Source of the DNA: Kitasatospora sp040298565
Lineage (GTDB): Bacteria > Actinomycetota > Actinomycetes > Streptomycetales > Streptomycetaceae
DNA: 64,000 nt
Direction: 5' to 3'
NCBI RefSeq assembly: GCF_040298565.1
Contig: NZ_JBEPAK010000001.1
Span: 62,001 to 126,000 of the forward strand
In this document: piece after piece, positions 50,247 to 58,700 of the stretch
Position numbering within the stretch: the first letter of the stretch is position 1
Layout: the number at the start of each line of letters is the position of its first letter
Notes under the pieces: model-generated
The model's input: the letters and a program-made list of their open reading frames with translations, nothing else
Told to the model about the DNA's origin: nothing
Database searches by the model: none
Made by a program: the position numbers and the translations under genes

Positions 50247-50864
50247 TCAGGCCGTCCGGGAGTCGGCGGTGAGGGCCGTCAACAGCGGTTCCAGGAAGCG
50301 CTGTTCGAGCCGGCCCGGGGGGAGTTCGTCGGGTTCGACGTAGCTCTGGGCGAGGCCTCCCTCGCGGATGGCGATGAGCAGCCGGGCGAGTTCGTCGGCC
50401 TCCACGGTGAGGGTGCGGCCGGCCCGGGCCAGGTGCTCGGTGAGGGCGCGGGCGAGTTGGGCCCGCAGCCGGGCGTCGTGCTGGGCGAGCACCCAGGCGG
50501 CCTGGGGGTCGCGGATGGCGCGCAGGGTGAACTCGGTGGTGACGAGGTACCACTCGCGTTCGGCCGGTTCGACCTCGCAGAGGACGTCGACGAGGGCCCG
50601 CAGGGTGAGGTCCTCGCTGGCGATCGAGTCGACCAGCGCGGTCATCCGCTGGACGATCCGCTCGCTGTGGGCGTCGAAGAGCGCGAGGAAGAGCTCCTCC
50701 TTGCTGCTGAAGTTGGAGTAGAAGGCGCCCCGGGTGTAGCCCGCCCGTTCGCAGATCTGCTCGATGGTCGCGGCGTGGAAACCGGACTCGGCGAAGGTCT
50801 CCAGGGTCGCCTGGAGCAGGGCCGCCCGGGTGCGCGGCCGCCGTTTGGTCTCGCCCTTGGGCAT
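50247..50864 (-). CDS. TetR-family regulator
   Basis: 205 residues from the ATG at 50864. HTH at 10-57: 'RAALLQATLETFAESGFHAATIEQICERAGYTRGAFYSNFSSKEELFLALFD' in blocks is the TetR_N signature. The C-terminal part resembles the TetR_C_6/BetI-like ligand domains. Divergent from the class II aldolase/adducin gene with a contiguous pair of 17-bp repeats between them; it probably controls that gene and the reductase behind it. Confidence 0.93.
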   Translation of the reverse strand: MPKGETKRRPRTRAALLQATLETFAESGFHAATIEQICERAGYTRGAFYSNFSSKEELFLALFDAHSERIVQRMTALVDSIASEDLTLRALVDVLCEVEPAEREWYLVTTEFTLRAIRDPQAAWVLAQHDARLRAQLARALTEHLARAGRTLTVEADELARLLIAIREGGLAQSYVEPDELPPGRLEQRFLEPLLTALTADSRTA

Positions 50865-50900
50865 CGGTGGTGTCCCCGTTCGCTCGAGAAGAAGGCCGAT

Positions 50901-50934
50901 CGGATGCATTGGCGTATCGGATTCATCATTGTAT
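50901..50934. promoter_or_regulatory. Two contiguous 17-bp direct repeats
   Basis: CGGATGCATTGGCGTAT (50901-50917) and CGGATTCATCATTGTAT (50918-50934) match at 12 of 17 positions and abut exactly. They are AT-rich and lie 37 nt from the TetR start and 12 nt before the ATG at 50946. Candidate operator/promoter for both genes. Confidence 0.45.
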
Positions 50935-50945
50935 CTTCTGGGGCC

Positions 50946-51779
50946 ATGAGCACTCCCACCGCCTCGGGGGCCGGCACCCCGCTGCCCGCCTCGCTCGCCG
51001 CCGCCGTCGGACCGCTCCCGCCCGGCGTCACCTTCCCACTGCCGCCGACCTTCGACTCCGTCGAGCAGGAGCGCCGCTACCGCAAGGAGCAACTGGCCGC
51101 CGGCTTCCGGTTGTTCGGCCGCTTCGGCTTCTCCGAGGGGGTGGCCGGCCACATCACCGTCCGCGACCCGGAGCACCCCGACCGCTTCTGGGTCAACCCC
51201 TTCGGCATGCCGTTCGGCATGATCAGGGCCTCCGACCTGATCCTCGTCGACCACGAGGGCACCCTGCTGCACGGCAGCCGGCCGGTGAACCGGGCCGCGT
51301 TCGTGATCCACTCCCAGGTGCACGCCGCGCGACCGGACGCGATCGCCGCCGCCCACGCCCACTCGCTGCACGGCAAGGCCTTCTCCAGCCTCGGCATCCT
51401 GCTGGACCCGCTGACCCAGGACGCCTGCGCCTTCTTCGAGGACCACGGGCTGTACAGCGACTACCGGGGCGTCGTCAACGAGGTCGACGAGGGCAAGCGG
51501 ATCGCCGGGGCGCTCGGCCCGCACAAGGCGGTGATCCTCCAGAACCACGGCCTGCTGACGGTCGGCCAGTCGGTCGCCGAGGCCGTCTGGTGGTTCGTCA
51601 CCATGGAGCGCTCGTGCCAGGCCCAACTGCTCGCGATGGCGGCCGGCACCCCGAAGCCGATCGACCGCGAGACCGCACTGATCACCCGTGGCCAGATCGG
51701 CAGCAACCTGGCCGGCTGGTTCCAGGCGCAACCGCTGTTCGAACAGATCGGCGCGAGCGACCCGGACCTGGCGGACTGA
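50946..51779 (+). CDS. Class II aldolase/adducin-family protein
   Basis: 277 residues, ATG at 50946. The zinc-dependent fuculose-phosphate-aldolase fold: 'GFRLFGRFGFSEGVAGHITVRDPEHPDRFWVNPFG', 'LILVDHEGTLLHG', the zinc His pair in 'AIAAAHAHSLHGKAFSS', and a third His in 'AVILQNHGLLTVGQSVAEAVW'. Members cleave or epimerise sugar phosphates or decarboxylate beta-keto acids. The Glu/Asp-rich end is normal. It forms a two-gene operon with the ketopantoate-reductase-like gene (26 bp). Confidence 0.92.
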   Translation: MSTPTASGAGTPLPASLAAAVGPLPPGVTFPLPPTFDSVEQERRYRKEQLAAGFRLFGRFGFSEGVAGHITVRDPEHPDRFWVNPFGMPFGMIRASDLILVDHEGTLLHGSRPVNRAAFVIHSQVHAARPDAIAAAHAHSLHGKAFSSLGILLDPLTQDACAFFEDHGLYSDYRGVVNEVDEGKRIAGALGPHKAVILQNHGLLTVGQSVAEAVWWFVTMERSCQAQLLAMAAGTPKPIDRETALITRGQIGSNLAGWFQAQPLFEQIGASDPDLAD

Positions 51780-51805
51780 CCGGCCGAGGAGCGAGGACAC
51801 CCGGA

Positions 51806-52819
51806 ATGGACCAGGAACCGCGGATCGCGGTCTTCGGCGCCGGCAGCATCGGCTGCCACCTCGGGGGCATGCTGGCCGCCGCCGCGGACGTCACCCTGAT
51901 CGGCCGACCGGCCCCCATGGCGGAGATCGAGCGGAACGGGCTGACGCTCACCGGCCCCGGCGAGGCGCGCCGACACGTCCGGAGGCTCGCCACGGCGACC
52001 GGCGCGAGCGCCGCCGCGCGGGCGGACTTCGTGCTGGTGACCGTGAAGTCCGCCGACACCGCGGCGGCCGCCCGGGAACTGGCCGGCCACCTCGCGCCGC
52101 ACGCGGTGGTGATCAGCTTCCAGAACGGCCTGCGCAACCCCGGGGTGCTGCGCGCCGAACTCCCCGGCCGCCCGGTGCTCGCCGGGATGGTGCCGTACAA
52201 CGTGGTGCGCAGCGGGCCGGCCGCCGTGCACCAGGGCAGCGGCGGTGCGCTGACGGTCGAGGACGACCCGGCCGCCCGTCCGTTCGCGGCGGCGGCCCGG
52301 GCCGGCGGCCTCGACCTGACGCTGCACCCGGACATGCCGTCCGTCCAGGCGGCGAAGCTGCTGATGAACCTCAACAACGCGGTCAACGCCCTGTCCGGGC
52401 TCCCGCTGCGCGAACAGCTCGGCACCCGGGCGTACCGGGCGTGCCTGGCCCGGTGCCAGCGGGAGGCCCTCGCCGCCTTCCGCGCGGCGGGCATCGTGCC
52501 GGCCCGGGTCGGACCGGTGCCACCGCGCTGGACGCCGGTGGTGCTCGGGCTGCCCGACGCGCTGTTCCGCCGGCTGGCCGCCGCCGGCCTGCGGATCGAC
52601 GCGCGGGCCCGCTCGTCCATGTGGGATGACCTGCGGCGCGGCCGACCGACCGAGATCGACGCGCTCCAGGGCGAGGTCATCGCGCTGGCCGGGCGGCACG
52701 GGCTGGCGGCGCCGGCCAACACCCGCCTGGCCGCGCTGGTCCGCGAGGCCGAGCGGGCAGGTCCGGGCGCCGCGCGGAGCTGGTCGGGCCGGGAGCTGCT
52801 CGCCGAGCTCGGGGGGTGA
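51806..52819 (+). CDS. 2-Dehydropantoate 2-reductase-like oxidoreductase
   Basis: 337 residues, ATG at 51806 (GAGGAGCGAGGA upstream). PanE/ApbA family: Rossmann 'RIAVFGAGSIGCHLGGMLAAAADVTLIGR', 'DFVLVTVKSADTAAAARELA', 'VVISFQNGLRNPGVLR', and the C-terminal helical domain with the catalytic Lys in 'SVQAAKLLMNLNNAVNALSG' and 'MWDDLRRGRPTEIDALQGEVIALAGRHGLAAPANTRL'. True PanE reduces ketopantoate with NADPH; many paralogues act on other 2-keto acids. Pairing with a class II aldolase hints at a dedicated catabolic or biosynthetic step. Confidence 0.9.
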   Translation: MDQEPRIAVFGAGSIGCHLGGMLAAAADVTLIGRPAPMAEIERNGLTLTGPGEARRHVRRLATATGASAAARADFVLVTVKSADTAAAARELAGHLAPHAVVISFQNGLRNPGVLRAELPGRPVLAGMVPYNVVRSGPAAVHQGSGGALTVEDDPAARPFAAAARAGGLDLTLHPDMPSVQAAKLLMNLNNAVNALSGLPLREQLGTRAYRACLARCQREALAAFRAAGIVPARVGPVPPRWTPVVLGLPDALFRRLAAAGLRIDARARSSMWDDLRRGRPTEIDALQGEVIALAGRHGLAAPANTRLAALVREAERAGPGAARSWSGRELLAELGG

Positions 52820-52848
52820 CGCCCCCGGGGGTACGGCGTACGCGACCG

Positions 52849-54456
52849 CTACGGTGCGACGTACTCGACGGTCTGCATCATGCCGAGGTCCTCGTGCTGC
52901 AGCTGGTGGCAGTGGGCGACGGTGCTGCCGGTGAAGTCCTCGTACCTGACCAGGAAGGTGACCTGGTCCCCGGGCCTGCCGCCGGCCAGGCCGACGGTGT
53001 CGTGCCAGACCGGCGGGTCGAGCCGCTGGCCGTTGCGGTGGGTGACCAGGACGTGGTTGGTGTGCAGGTGGAAGGGGTGGTTGAAGCCCGCTCGGGAGTC
53101 GTCGGTGCGCACGGTCCACCGTTCGACGGTGCCGAGCGGCAGGGTGTGGTTGACGTAGTCGGGGTCGAACAGGCCGTGGGCCGGGTCCCGGGCCGGGTCG
53201 CCGTCGGGGTCGGCGGCGGGGGTGGCGTGGGTCCCCAGGACGCGGAAGGCGTTGGGGAACGGCTCGGGGAAGACGCCCGGATCGGTGTGGAAGACCACCT
53301 CGCGGTCCGCGTGCGGGTTGGTGATGTCGTCCTCGTCGAGGAACGGCTTGCCGGGCGGCAGCTCGGTTGGCAGCGCCATCGGCGGGTCGACGGGCTCTCC
53401 CGCCACCTCGACCGTCATCAGGGGTCCGGGCACGCCGTCGGCCCGCAGCTCGTACCGTCCTGGTCCGTCGCCCCGGACCAGGACGTCGGCGCGGTTGCCC
53501 ATGGCCAGGCTCACCGTGTCGGTGGCGACGGTGGCCGGGAAGGTCACGCCGTCCTGGGCGATCTGGTGGAAGGCGAGGTCCCCTGCGTCGCCGGTGAGCC
53601 GCAGCGGTAGAGCGGTGAACGCGGTCGCGGCCACCAGCCGCCAGCGCTGCACCTCCCCCGGGCGCAGCGTCAGGGTGGGGTTGACCTCGCCGTTGACGGT
53701 GAGGGTGGCCGGGACGGCGGCGAGCGCTCCGCCGGAGGTGAAGTCGGGGACCCTGCCGTCCTGGAGCCTGAGTTCGTTGACGCAGACGACGAGGTCGGCG
53801 GCCGCCTTGATCTCGGGCACGTCGTCGACGTCGCCCTCGACGATCAGCACCCCGGCGAGGCCGCCGACGACCTGGACGGACGTGGCGCCGTGCAGGTGGG
53901 GGTGGTACCAGTAGGTGCCGGCCGGGTGGTCCGCCGGGATGTCGATGACGGTCTGGTACTGCGGTTCCGGGGCGCCGGCGTCGACCTCGTCGGCGGTGCG
54001 CGGGGCGAACTCGCGCTGGACGTTGTCGGCGTCCCCGGACGGGGAGACGTGCAGGCCGTGGGTGTGCAGGTTGACGCTGTTGAAGCGGTGCGGCTGGTTG
54101 TGGCCGCCGCTGTGGGGCTCGTTCGGGGGCAGCCCGTTGACGTGGGTCAGGCGCAGGGTGTCCCCGCCGCGCACCCGCAGGGTCGGCCCCGGGATCGCGC
54201 CGTTGTAGGTGCGCGTGGTGACCGGCCCGTAGCCCGGGATCGTGAGGTCGGTGAACCGGACGTCGAGCGTCTGCTCGACCACCTGGGGCGCGGGGTCGGA
54301 GACCGACCGCGCGGCCCGGACGGTGACGGGCTGCGGGAACCGCGCCGCCGCCACCGCGCGCCAGTGCTCGGGGATCCGGTGGGGCGCGGCCAGGAGGACG
54401 GCCGTGGGGATCGCCTTGAGCACCGATCGACGACTGATTCCGACATTTTCGCTCAT
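52849..54456 (-). CDS. Multicopper oxidase (laccase/CotA-BilO type)
   Basis: 535 residues, ATG at 54456. N-terminus 'ISRRSVLKAIPTAVLLAAP' resembles a twin-arginine signal (S-R-R-x-V-L-K). All four copper-binding stretches are seen: 'NLHTHGLHV', 'TYWYHPHLHG', 'FNHPFHLHTNHV', and 'VAHCHQLQHEDLGMM' with the type 1 copper Cys-His-Met. Three cupredoxin domains. Such enzymes oxidise phenols, bilirubin-like compounds or metals at the cell surface while reducing O2 to water. Single gene, convergent with the reductase gene (about 30 bp). Confidence 0.93.
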   Translation of the reverse strand: MSENVGISRRSVLKAIPTAVLLAAPHRIPEHWRAVAAARFPQPVTVRAARSVSDPAPQVVEQTLDVRFTDLTIPGYGPVTTRTYNGAIPGPTLRVRGGDTLRLTHVNGLPPNEPHSGGHNQPHRFNSVNLHTHGLHVSPSGDADNVQREFAPRTADEVDAGAPEPQYQTVIDIPADHPAGTYWYHPHLHGATSVQVVGGLAGVLIVEGDVDDVPEIKAAADLVVCVNELRLQDGRVPDFTSGGALAAVPATLTVNGEVNPTLTLRPGEVQRWRLVAATAFTALPLRLTGDAGDLAFHQIAQDGVTFPATVATDTVSLAMGNRADVLVRGDGPGRYELRADGVPGPLMTVEVAGEPVDPPMALPTELPPGKPFLDEDDITNPHADREVVFHTDPGVFPEPFPNAFRVLGTHATPAADPDGDPARDPAHGLFDPDYVNHTLPLGTVERWTVRTDDSRAGFNHPFHLHTNHVLVTHRNGQRLDPPVWHDTVGLAGGRPGDQVTFLVRYEDFTGSTVAHCHQLQHEDLGMMQTVEYVAP

Positions 54457-54646
54457 GGCCGGGCAATCTAGATCAGATTGTCACAGGCCTCCGGAAGGCA
54501 CACCGCACGGCCACCCGTCGGCCACCCGTCGGCCACCGGTCGGCCCGGGGACGGCCCGTCAGATGGACCCCGGTCAGGGCCGAGGCCTCCGCTGACGGCC
54601 CCAGGGGAGGTGACGATCGCTCGCCGCGACGGCGCCGCAGAGGACG

Positions 54647-55111
54647 TCACCGACCGGCCGACGGCCTGGCGCCGCCGGGCCGGACCCCCAGGAGGCGGCG
54701 CCAGCGCGGTAGTTCGGTGCCGCAGCAGGTGACGGCGAGGAGGCTGACCAGCACCGCCGCCCAGGCCGGGAGCAGCAGCCAGGCGGCGGTGACGGCGCCC
54801 GCGAGTTCGGCGAGCACCATGAGAACGGTGACCCAGCCGGGCACCGCGACGACCGTGCCCGGCTTGTCGCCCGGCGTCTGCAGAACGGCCGGGACGCCGA
54901 TCAGCAGGACGTCCACGGCGATCGCCAGCAGCACGGAGTGCGGCCAGAGCGCGATCGGCAGGCCGATCCAGCCCACCAGTTCCAGGCCGGCTCTCAGCCC
55001 CGTGGCGTACCGGGGCTCGCCAGGCCGCTCGGCATGCTGCTCGTCCTGCGGGCCGCGCGCGGCCGCCTCGTTCCCGCCGGTTCTGCCCGACTCCTGTCCT
55101 TGACCCGCCAT
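54647..55111 (-). CDS. Small membrane protein, function unknown
   Basis: 154 residues, ATG at 55111 (GGGG upstream). A hydrophilic N-terminus of about 40 residues rich in Gly/Glu/Gln is followed by 'LELVGWIGLPIALWPHSVLLAIAVDVLLIGVPAVLQTPGDKPG' and 'VLMVLAELAGAVTAAWLLLPAWAAVLVSLLAV', about four membrane segments, and a basic tail. It resembles small integral proteins of actinomycetes but I cannot name a family. Confidence 0.75.
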   Translation of the reverse strand: MAGQGQESGRTGGNEAAARGPQDEQHAERPGEPRYATGLRAGLELVGWIGLPIALWPHSVLLAIAVDVLLIGVPAVLQTPGDKPGTVVAVPGWVTVLMVLAELAGAVTAAWLLLPAWAAVLVSLLAVTCCGTELPRWRRLLGVRPGGARPSAGR

Positions 55112-55274
55112 CAGTTGCCCCCCGTTCGCCGTGGCCGGAACGTTTCGCTGCGCATGCTAGCGCCGTCCGCGTGACGGCCGAGCCCCCGTCAAGGACTTGG
55201 TATGAGCACGGCAAAGGCTTCGCTCCACCGCGTCCGCACGTCTGGACCGACCGACCGGCCGGCTGGTGTGGTGT

Positions 55275-55364
55275 CGGCGCTCCACCAACGCACGGATCCA
55301 CCCCGCACGGATCCACCCCGCACAGATCCACCGCGCCCGGACGCACCACGCCCGGGCGCACCCC
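55275..55364. repeat. 15-bp tandem repeat upstream of secreted protein gene
   Basis: About six 15-bp units, consensus GCACGGATCCACCCC; copies at 55290 and 55305 are identical and those at 55320, 55335 and 55350 diverge. It ends about 44 bp before the ATG at 55408. Same period and related composition as the repeat at the start of selA. Confidence 0.75.
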
Positions 55365-55407
55365 CACGGATTGAACCTCCCACACCCTCACACTCGGGAG
55401 CAGACGC

Positions 55408-56346
55408 ATGCGCAAGCCGTTCAAGGCCGCCGCCCACACCCTCACCGCGCTGGCCCTGGCCGCTTTCGGCACCACCACGCTGGCCACCGGAGCCTCGGCG
55501 CAACCCGCCCCGGCGCCCGCCCACTCCGGGCTCAAGCCGCTCCACCCCGGCTCCGCCCAGCGGCCCGCCGCGACCACGAGCAACACCCTCTCGGTCCGTT
55601 CCAGCGCCTCCCAGGGCGTGGTCTCCCCGACCCCGAAGGTCTACCTGGTCTTCTGGGGCTCCCAGTGGTCCTCCGACCCGGCCGGAGTCGCCCCCGACAT
55701 GCAGAAGATGTTCAACGGCCTGTACGGCAGCCAGGACACCTGGGGCACCATCCTCGACCAGTACTGCGAGGGCGTCGCCAAGGGCACCACCAACTGCGGC
55801 ACCTCGGGCGTCCACGTCCAGCACCCGACCTCCTCCCCGCTGGCCGGCGTCTGGTTCGACAACGCCACCGCCGCTCCCGGCAGCGCGACCAGCGCCCAGA
55901 TCGCCGCCGAGGCCGGCAAGGCCGCCGCCCACTTCGGCAACACCACCCAGGCGCCCAACCTCAACGCCCAGTACGTCGTGGTCTCCGCGACCGGCACCCA
56001 CCCGGACGGCTTCCCCAACAGCGGCTTCTGCGCCTGGCACGACAAGACCAGCAGCGCCTACGGCACACTCGCGTACACCAACCTGCCGTACATCCCCGAC
56101 ACCGGCGCCGGCGCCTGCACCACCTTCACGGACGGGCGGCTGCTCTCCGGCATCGAGTCCACCGAGACCCACGAGTACGCCGAGACCGTCACCGACTTCT
56201 GGCCCAGCATCGGCTGGAACGGCGGCGGCGGAGAGATCGGCGACGAGTGCCAGAACCTCGACGCCTACGTCACCCTCAGCACCGGCACCTTCGACCTCCA
56301 GGGCCTGTGGTCGAACAGCGCCAACAAGTGCGTGACCCACGGCTGA
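55408..56346 (+). CDS. Secreted protein with HEYAE motif, putative metallopeptidase
   Basis: 312 residues, ATG at 55408 after CGGGAG-type sequence. Signal peptide 'MRKPFKAAAHTLTALALAAF' continuing to ASA. After a Pro/Ala linker comes a globular domain with 'PKVYLVFWGSQWSSDPAGV' and 'LNAQYVVVSATGTHPDGFPNSGFCAWHD'. The most telling part is 'STETHEYAETVTDFWP' followed by 'GGGEIGDECQN' near the C-terminus: His-Glu then Glu at the place of the second His of HExxH, then E-I-G-D. I take it as a possible zinc peptidase of an unassigned type. Four to six Cys may form disulfides. Single gene with terminator. Confidence 0.8.
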   Translation: MRKPFKAAAHTLTALALAAFGTTTLATGASAQPAPAPAHSGLKPLHPGSAQRPAATTSNTLSVRSSASQGVVSPTPKVYLVFWGSQWSSDPAGVAPDMQKMFNGLYGSQDTWGTILDQYCEGVAKGTTNCGTSGVHVQHPTSSPLAGVWFDNATAAPGSATSAQIAAEAGKAAAHFGNTTQAPNLNAQYVVVSATGTHPDGFPNSGFCAWHDKTSSAYGTLAYTNLPYIPDTGAGACTTFTDGRLLSGIESTETHEYAETVTDFWPSIGWNGGGGEIGDECQNLDAYVTLSTGTFDLQGLWSNSANKCVTHG

Positions 56347-56359
56347 CGGGTCGGACCGG

Positions 56360-56385
56360 AGCGCGGGCCCGCCGGGGCCCGCGCT
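56360..56385 (+). terminator. Terminator after HEYAE-protein gene
   Basis: Perfect 11-bp stem AGCGCGGGCCC (56360-56370) against 56375-56385, 4-nt loop GCCG, 14 nt after the stop. Confidence 0.8.
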
Positions 56386-56510
56386 TCCCCGCCGGGGCAC
56401 CGGAAGGAGGAGGGCCGGGCGGCTCGAGCTCCCGGGGCGACCGGCGCGGAGGACTGACGGAGTGAAGGGCCCGGCCCCCGCTCCGCGACGATGCGGCTCA
56501 CGGTTTCCGG

Positions 56511-56990
56511 TCACGGCTCCCGGTCCAGGGCCTGCGGGCGGCGTGCCCGCCGCTCGGGCCGCCGGTGGCCCACCACGGCCCACACCGTCTTGCCGCCGTC
56601 GGGCAGCGGGTGCGCCCCGTAGCGGTCGGCCAGCGCGGAGACCAGCCGCAGCCCGCGGCCTCCCGGCTCGCCGGGCTCCGGCAGGCGACGGACCGGGAGC
56701 CGGGGATCGCCGTCGCGGACGTCCACCCGGACCCGTCCGTCCTGGGCGCGGAGGACGAGCAGGGGCCGCTCCCCGGTGTGCCGGAGCGCGTTGGTGACGA
56801 GTTCGGAGACGATCAGCAGGACGTCGTCCAGGAACTCCGGGTCGCCGGCGTGACCGGTGACCTCCAGGGCACGGCGGGTGACGACTCGCGCGGTGGCGAT
56901 CTGCCCGGGTCCTCGTCCCAGCCGCACGGCGAATCCCACCGCCGCGTCCGCGGGCGCGGCCATCAGGGCCAGCGGAGGAGGTCTGGACAT
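56511..56990 (-). CDS. RsbW-like ATP-binding protein
   Basis: 159 residues, ATG at 56990 after GGAGG. HATPase_c_2 fold: N-box 'DDVLLIVSELVTNALRHTG' (Asn for Mg-ATP), 'VRVDVRDGDPRLP' (G1 box), and 'GGRGLRLVSALADRYGAHPLPDGGKTVWAVV'. Streptomycetes have dozens of such proteins, some acting as anti-sigma kinases, most uncharacterised. A second copy lies at 59417 and a STAS protein at 60062. Confidence 0.92.
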   Translation of the reverse strand: MSRPPPLALMAAPADAAVGFAVRLGRGPGQIATARVVTRRALEVTGHAGDPEFLDDVLLIVSELVTNALRHTGERPLLVLRAQDGRVRVDVRDGDPRLPVRRLPEPGEPGGRGLRLVSALADRYGAHPLPDGGKTVWAVVGHRRPERRARRPQALDREP

Positions 56991-57190
56991 CTCGGCCTCC
57001 AGAACCGGAGCGGGTCGTTCACGCCTCGGGTACCCGGCCGCGGTTCGCCCATTCGCCCGATCCGGACCGCGTTCGGTTCCCGCTCGGCGGGGCGGAGCGT
57101 CGTACCCGGCGCGGCCGCCCGGGGATGCGGCGTCCCGTCCACCGTGCGTACCTGGTCTCGGAACGGGTTGGAGCGACTGCGGAGGACGCG

Positions 57191-57655
57191 ATGGGCTTGC
57201 CGCTTTCCGTCGGCCATGTGCTCGTGCGGCTGGAGGACGGCGAGCCCGGGGCGGCGGATGCCGTCCTGGACCTGCTGGAGGCCCTCTTCCCGACGCACAC
57301 CGGCCGCGGGCTGACCCGGATCGGGAACGTGTGGGAGGACCCGCCCACGCTGACCTCCGAGAGCACCTGGACGGTGGCCGAGCCCCGGCCCGGCGGTGCC
57401 TCGCCCGGCCCCGGTCCGGGCCCCGCGGTGAGCGCCTCGCAGGCGTTCGACGTCCATCACGGCGCCCCGCCCGGGCGACGGGCCGGGCCGGCGGGCGGGG
57501 TCACCGCGGAGTTGCTCGGCGCCCCGGAGGACGTCGAGGTGATGCTGCGCACCCTCACCGGCTGCTGCTCGGCGCAGGAGGAGGGGCGCCGGCAGGAGGG
57601 GCCGCAGCTGGTGGTGCGACTGCGGCTCGGGCCCGCCGGAAGCCCACCCGGGTAG
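57191..57655 (+). CDS. Hypothetical protein
   Basis: 154 residues from the ATG at 57191, chosen because GGAGG is 5 nt before it. 'GLPLSVGHVLVRLEDGEPGAADAVLDLLEALFPT' at the start and 'EDVEVMLRTLTGCCSAQEEGRR' near the end look structured, separated by a Pro/Gly/Ala linker. I do not recognise it. It is divergent from the RsbW-like gene at 56990 and convergent with the LigD-type polymerase gene. Confidence 0.6.
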   Translation: MGLPLSVGHVLVRLEDGEPGAADAVLDLLEALFPTHTGRGLTRIGNVWEDPPTLTSESTWTVAEPRPGGASPGPGPGPAVSASQAFDVHHGAPPGRRAGPAGGVTAELLGAPEDVEVMLRTLTGCCSAQEEGRRQEGPQLVVRLRLGPAGSPPG

Positions 57656-57749
57656 CCACGCGGGCGGCAGGGGCTCGGGTGCTCGACGGCCGGGCCCGCG
57701 CGGGCGGCGTCGGGCCGGGCCCACCGAGCGGCCGCGGGCCGTCACCCGG

Positions 57750-58655
57750 TCACCCCCGGAGGGCGGCGAGTCGGCGGCGGGCGGGGTGCAGCGAGCGGCC
57801 CCGGCTGGGGGCGTCCCGCCACGGATCGGCCTCGAGCAGTCGGTCGACGGTGGCGAGCGTCCAGCGCTGCGGGGTGAGGTCCGGGTCCGCCACGTCGTCC
57901 CAGCCGACCGGGGCGGCCACCGGGGCGCCCGGCAGGGCCCGTACGGCGTAGGGGGCGACCGCGGTCTGGGCGTAGGCGTTGCGCTGGAGGTCCAGGTAGA
58001 GCCGGCCGGCCCGGGCGCGTTTCCTCGCCTCGGTGGTGAGCCGGTCGGGGTGGCGGGCGACCAGGAGGCCGGCCACCTCGCGGGCGAAGGAGCGGACCTC
58101 GTCGAAGTCGGCGCGGCGGTCCAGCGGAACCAGCACGTGCAGGCCGCGTGATCCGGTGGTCATGACGGCGGACGGCAGCCCCAGTTCGTCCAGGAGTTCG
58201 CGCAGCAGCAGTGCCGCCTCGCGGACCGGGGTGAACTCCTCGCCGGGCGGGTCGAGGTCGAAGACCAGCCGGTCCGGGTGGTCCGGCCGGTCGGCGCGGG
58301 AGAGGAACCGGTGCGGGGTGATGCAGGCCTGGTCGGCGAGGTAGAGCAGGGTGGCGGTGTCGTCGCAGACCGGGTACGTCACCGTGCCGTCCGCCTTGGG
58401 CAGTTCGGCCCGGTGCACCCAGGCGGGGAAGTAGCCGGGGACGTCCTTCTGCATGAAGGCCGGGGCGTCGATGCCGTCGGGGTGGCGCTCCAGCATCAGC
58501 GGCCGGCCGCGCAGCTGCGGCAGCATCCGACGGGCCACCGCCCGGTAGTGGTCGGCCAGTTGGGCCTTGGTGATGCCGTCCGCGGGGAACAGCACCTTGT
58601 CCGCGCGGTGGAGTTCGACGGTCCGACCGCCGGCGCGCAGCTGCCTGGTGGTCAT
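57750..58655 (-). CDS. LigD-type polymerase domain protein (NHEJ primase-polymerase)
   Basis: 301 residues, ATG at 58655 (GAGGA upstream). Archaeo-eukaryotic primase fold of bacterial LigD: 'KVLFPADGITKAQLADHYRAVA', 'LMLERHPDGIDAPAFMQKDVPGYFP', the metal-binding 'LVFDLDPPGEEF' (Asp-x-Asp), 'SAVMTTGSRGLHVLVPL' (conserved Ser/His), and 'AQTAVAPYAVRALPGAPVAAPVGWDDV'. It fills or adds nucleotides (often ribonucleotides) at broken ends. Here it is a stand-alone gene, 45 nt after the phosphoesterase gene. Ku and the ligase domain are not in the window. Confidence 0.93.
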   Translation of the reverse strand: MTTRQLRAGGRTVELHRADKVLFPADGITKAQLADHYRAVARRMLPQLRGRPLMLERHPDGIDAPAFMQKDVPGYFPAWVHRAELPKADGTVTYPVCDDTATLLYLADQACITPHRFLSRADRPDHPDRLVFDLDPPGEEFTPVREAALLLRELLDELGLPSAVMTTGSRGLHVLVPLDRRADFDEVRSFAREVAGLLVARHPDRLTTEARKRARAGRLYLDLQRNAYAQTAVAPYAVRALPGAPVAAPVGWDDVADPDLTPQRWTLATVDRLLEADPWRDAPSRGRSLHPARRRLAALRG

Positions 58656-58700
58656 CGCGGACTCCTCGTCTCCGGGCCGGCGGTCCGCCGGCGAGGGGGC

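Noticed and set aside
50197..50255. GCCTGAC/GTCAGGC hairpin between convergent genes
   Set aside because: Only 7 bp with a loop of over 35 nt; too weak to call a terminator.
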